From NCBI GenBank assembly GCA_050289385.1, contig JBNKFQ010000266.1:1-7633 (forward strand): a DNA stretch of 7,633 nt, read 5' to 3'. Origin of the DNA: JBNKFQ01 sp050289385 (GTDB taxonomy: Bacteria > Pseudomonadota > Gammaproteobacteria > Pseudomonadales > Porticoccaceae). The notes below the pieces were generated by a model. That model did not search any database and was not told the origin of the DNA. It saw nothing but the letters and a program-made list of their open reading frames with translations. The translations under genes and the position numbers were made by a program. The stretch's first letter is position 1. Each line of letters begins with the position of its first letter. Shown here piece by piece: positions 6,164 through 7,633 of the stretch.

Positions 6164-6736
6164 ATGATGAGCAAGATCTCTCTGGCGGCGTTTGTTGCGA
6201 TCCTGATGGTCGTGAGCGGTTGTTCTACCATCAAGGGCTCTACCTTTGCCGAGCGGCGCGATTACGTAGAACAAATGCACAATGACGCGCTGGCCGATCT
6301 TTACCAGGAGTACCCGGTGGCAAGGCAACAAATTGCCAGCTCTGCCGGCTATGCGGTATTCAGCAATATCAATACCAATCTGATTTTTGTCACGACCAGT
6401 GGCGGGTATGGCGTTGCCACCAGCAAGACCAACGGCAGCAAGACTTACATGCGAATGGCTGGTGGTGGACTTGGGCTGGGGGCCGGTCTGCGCGATATGC
6501 GTCTGATTATGATTTTCAAAAAAGCCCACGACTTTGAAAGCTTTGTCGACAACGGCTGGGATATATCCGGCCAGGCGGGCGCTACCGCGCAGTCGGATGA
6601 TCAGGGTGGCTCCGTCAATGTGGCAAAATCCGTGGATTTTGACATTGTGACTTATGAATTGACCAAGGCTGGTGTTGCGCTGGAGGCCAGTGTTGATGGG
6701 ATGAAGTTCTGGAAGGATCAGGATTTGAATCCGTAG
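6164..6736 (+). CDS. Lipoprotein with a SYLF/Ysc84-like domain
   Basis: The protein has 190 residues with a short lipoprotein signal peptide: MMSK, a hydrophobic stretch, then the lipobox VSGC with the modified cysteine at position 20. Serine at +2 suggests outer-membrane sorting rather than inner-membrane retention. The rest matches the Ysc84/SYLF family, known for lipid binding (and actin binding in fungi) and common as uncharacterised periplasmic lipoproteins in proteobacteria. Typical stretches are SSAGYAVFSNINTNLIFVTT (59-78), SGGYGVA (79-85) and the glycine-rich AGGGLGLGAGLRDMRLIMIF (99-118), with VDFDIVTYELTKAGVALEAS near the end. It is monocistronic, has its own promoter and strong ribosome binding site, and is divergent from the diguanylate cyclase gene. 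Its stop is followed within 2 bases by the first heptamer of repeat element A. The bacterial molecular function is unknown; envelope lipid binding is only a family-level guess. Confidence 0.9.
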   Translation: MMSKISLAAFVAILMVVSGCSTIKGSTFAERRDYVEQMHNDALADLYQEYPVARQQIASSAGYAVFSNINTNLIFVTTSGGYGVATSKTNGSKTYMRMAGGGLGLGAGLRDMRLIMIFKKAHDFESFVDNGWDISGQAGATAQSDDQGGSVNVAKSVDFDIVTYELTKAGVALEASVDGMKFWKDQDLNP

Positions 6737-6738
6737 AT

Positions 6739-6915
6739 GTTGGAAGTTAGAGGTTAGAAGTTGAAAGTTAAAGCGCCGCACCATCGCTACGCTCGGCGCA
6801 AGATGGTGTAGTGAATCAAATAGTGGATCAGATTTTGATACTGCGGTTGCATCTGACTTCCAACTTCCAACTTCCAACTTCCAACTTCCAACTTCCAACT
6901 TCCAACTTCCAACTT
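6739..6915. repeat. Heptamer-flanked structured repeat element A
   Basis: This 177-base element fills the whole gap between the convergent lipoprotein and yajQ genes. The left arm is five degenerate heptamers (GTTGGAA, GTTAGAG, GTTAGAA, GTTGAAA, GTTAAAG; 6739-6773). A 17-base core ACCATCGCTACGCTCGG (6780-6796) follows and matches element B at 16 of 17 positions. The core lies inside interleaved stems: GCGCCG 6773-6778 with CGGCGC 6794-6799, and CACCATC 6779-6785 with GATGGTG 6802-6808. A unique stretch of about 47 bases separates these from the right arm, a perfect inverted heptamer array. There is no credible gene inside it. The origin is unknown; a MITE-like or REP-like dispersed element is possible. 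Confidence 0.75.
6856..6911. repeat. Perfect tandem heptamer array, 8 copies of ACTTCCA
   Basis: Eight identical consecutive ACTTCCA units, followed by a partial ACTT (6912-6915), form the right arm of element A. The unit is the reverse complement of TGGAAGT, the heptamer seen degenerately in the left arm. The array ends 8 bases before the yajQ stop codon. Its perfection, against the decayed left arm, suggests recent expansion or active homogenisation. Confidence 0.9.
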
Positions 6916-6919
6916 TTCC

Positions 6920-7405
6920 TCAATCCCGAAAATTCTTGAACTGAAAGGGTTGCCCCAGATCGCCTTCCCGGACCAGCGTCATCACGGCCTGTAGGTCGTC
7001 GCGCTTTTTGCCAGTTACCCGCACCTGATCGCCCTGGATGGCAGCTTGAACTTTCATTTTGCTGTCCTTGATTAACTTGATAATGCGTTTGCTCACTGCC
7101 TGATCGATCCCCTGTTTGAAGCTGACACCGAGAGAGAATGTTTTACCGCTGTGCACGATGTCGTCGCTTACATTAACGGCATTTGGGTCGATGTTGCGTT
7201 TGGTCAGGCAGCGACGCAGGATATCCAGCATCTGGTGACACTGGATATCGGCTTCGGCTTTTACAGACACGGTTCCGTCTTTCAGTTCGAAAGATGCGTC
7301 TACGCCGCGAAAGTCGAAGCGTGTTTCCAGCTCGCGTTTTGCGTTTTCTACGGCATTGGTTACTTCCGGTATCTCCACTTCGGAGACAATATCAAATGAT
7401 GGCAT
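6920..7405 (-). CDS. yajQ: YajQ family (UPF0234) nucleotide-binding protein
   Basis: This soluble cytoplasmic protein has 161 residues, the normal family length of about 160. It begins MPSFDIVSEVEIPEVTNAVE and ends FQFKNFRD, both diagnostic. The middle carries FDFRG (30-34), IDPNAVNVSDDIVHSGK (72-88), FKQGIDQAVSKRIIKLIKDS (96-115) and VRVTGKKRDDLQAVM (128-142). YajQ proteins bind nucleotides or RNA; a Xanthomonas homologue is a c-di-GMP-responsive partner of a transcription factor. Start ATG 7405 is supported by GGAG 8 bases upstream and by homology. The frame is open further upstream, but that part is translated repeat element B and should not be annotated as protein. The gene is single and convergent with the lipoprotein gene, and lies between the two heptamer elements. 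The presence of a diguanylate cyclase nearby is suggestive only. Confidence 0.95.
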   Translation of the reverse strand: MPSFDIVSEVEIPEVTNAVENAKRELETRFDFRGVDASFELKDGTVSVKAEADIQCHQMLDILRRCLTKRNIDPNAVNVSDDIVHSGKTFSLGVSFKQGIDQAVSKRIIKLIKDSKMKVQAAIQGDQVRVTGKKRDDLQAVMTLVREGDLGQPFQFKNFRD

Positions 7406-7413
7406 TGTCCGTT

Positions 7414-7417
7414 CTCC
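7414..7417 (-). promoter_or_regulatory. yajQ ribosome binding site
   Basis: GGAG on the minus strand ends 8 bases before ATG 7405 and fixes the start of yajQ at that codon. A TAAACT hexamer further upstream could be a weak -10, but I see no convincing -35. Confidence 0.65.
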
Positions 7418-7551
7418 GGTTAAAGGTTGGGGTAGTTTACAGGGTAAGGTGCGTAATTGAAGTGTTCGACGTTGGATGTTCGATGTTCGACGAAAGAGAT
7501 TCGGACCATCGCTGCGCTCGGTTGCGATGATGCCCGGGTGAGTGGGGTTTT

Positions 7552-7571
7552 GCGCCGCAGGCAAACGGCGC
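7552..7571. other. Hairpin in element B (6-bp GC stem)
   Basis: GCGCCG (7552-7557) pairs with CGGCGC (7566-7571) around the 8-base loop CAGGCAAA. The same GCGCCG/CGGCGC pair occurs in element A, but there it encloses the core rather than following it. No T tract follows, so it is not a classical terminator. Confidence 0.6.
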
Positions 7572-7580
7572 TTAGCTCCG

Positions 7581-7598
7581 GCAAGTCGGTAGACTTGC
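7581..7598. other. Perfect 7-bp hairpin with GGTA loop in element B
   Basis: GCAAGTC (7581-7587) pairs perfectly with GACTTGC (7592-7598) around a 4-base loop, immediately before the first right-arm heptamer at 7601. It has no counterpart at that place in element A. Confidence 0.65.
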
Positions 7599-7599
7599 G

Positions 7600-7633
<34 letters not shown>

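Noticed and set aside
6152..6898. A 248-residue open frame antisense to the lipoprotein gene, beginning MEVGSWKLEVGS
   Set aside because: Its start is the heptamer array and the rest mirrors a well-supported lipoprotein gene; no family resemblance is visible.

Overview
The window looks like chromosomal DNA of a Gram-negative bacterium, most likely a gammaproteobacterium. The support is an acylated lipoprotein with a clean lipobox, a YajQ-family protein of the proteobacterial length, a bactofilin, and moderate GC without strong codon skew. No tRNA, rRNA, transposase, phage gene or CRISPR array is visible. Genus cannot be read from this sequence.

Layout. (1) Positions 1-1221, plus strand: the end of a bactofilin gene whose true start lies just outside the window, then a gene for a degenerate methyltransferase-like protein. 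(2) Positions 1230-4590, minus strand: three genes joined by two 4-base start/stop overlaps. In transcription order they encode a SEC-C/TPR/LicD-fukutin-like fusion, an IspD-like cytidylyltransferase, and a RuBisCO-like protein (RLP). (3) Positions 4716-5939, minus strand: a polytopic membrane diguanylate cyclase with an intact GGEEF motif but no RxxD inhibitory site. (4) Positions 6164-6736, plus strand: a SYLF/Ysc84-domain lipoprotein with an extended -10 promoter and a strong ribosome binding site. (5) Positions 6920-7405, minus strand: yajQ. It is bracketed by two non-coding repeat elements of one design: degenerate GTTSGAW-type heptamers, a shared 17-base core, a structured middle, then a perfect inverted heptamer array.

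How the genes may work together. The three-gene minus-strand unit is the most striking part. IspD-like enzymes activate alditol phosphates or similar alcohols with CTP, and LicD/fukutin-fold proteins transfer phospho-alcohols such as phosphocholine or ribitol phosphate from CDP donors. An RLP enolises or isomerises sugar-phosphate-like substrates. The unit therefore reads as a small pathway that makes, activates and attaches a phosphorylated polyol-type group, possibly to a surface glycan. I know of no described system with this triad. The chemistry is inferred from family membership and gene coupling, not shown by the sequence. The diguanylate cyclase and YajQ (some members bind c-di-GMP) give a weaker, purely positional hint of c-di-GMP signalling.

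The second unexplained signal is the pair of heptamer elements. They use different heptamers but share the same architecture, orientation and core, so they belong to a dispersed family. They also create spurious open reading frames, including a false N-terminal extension of yajQ.
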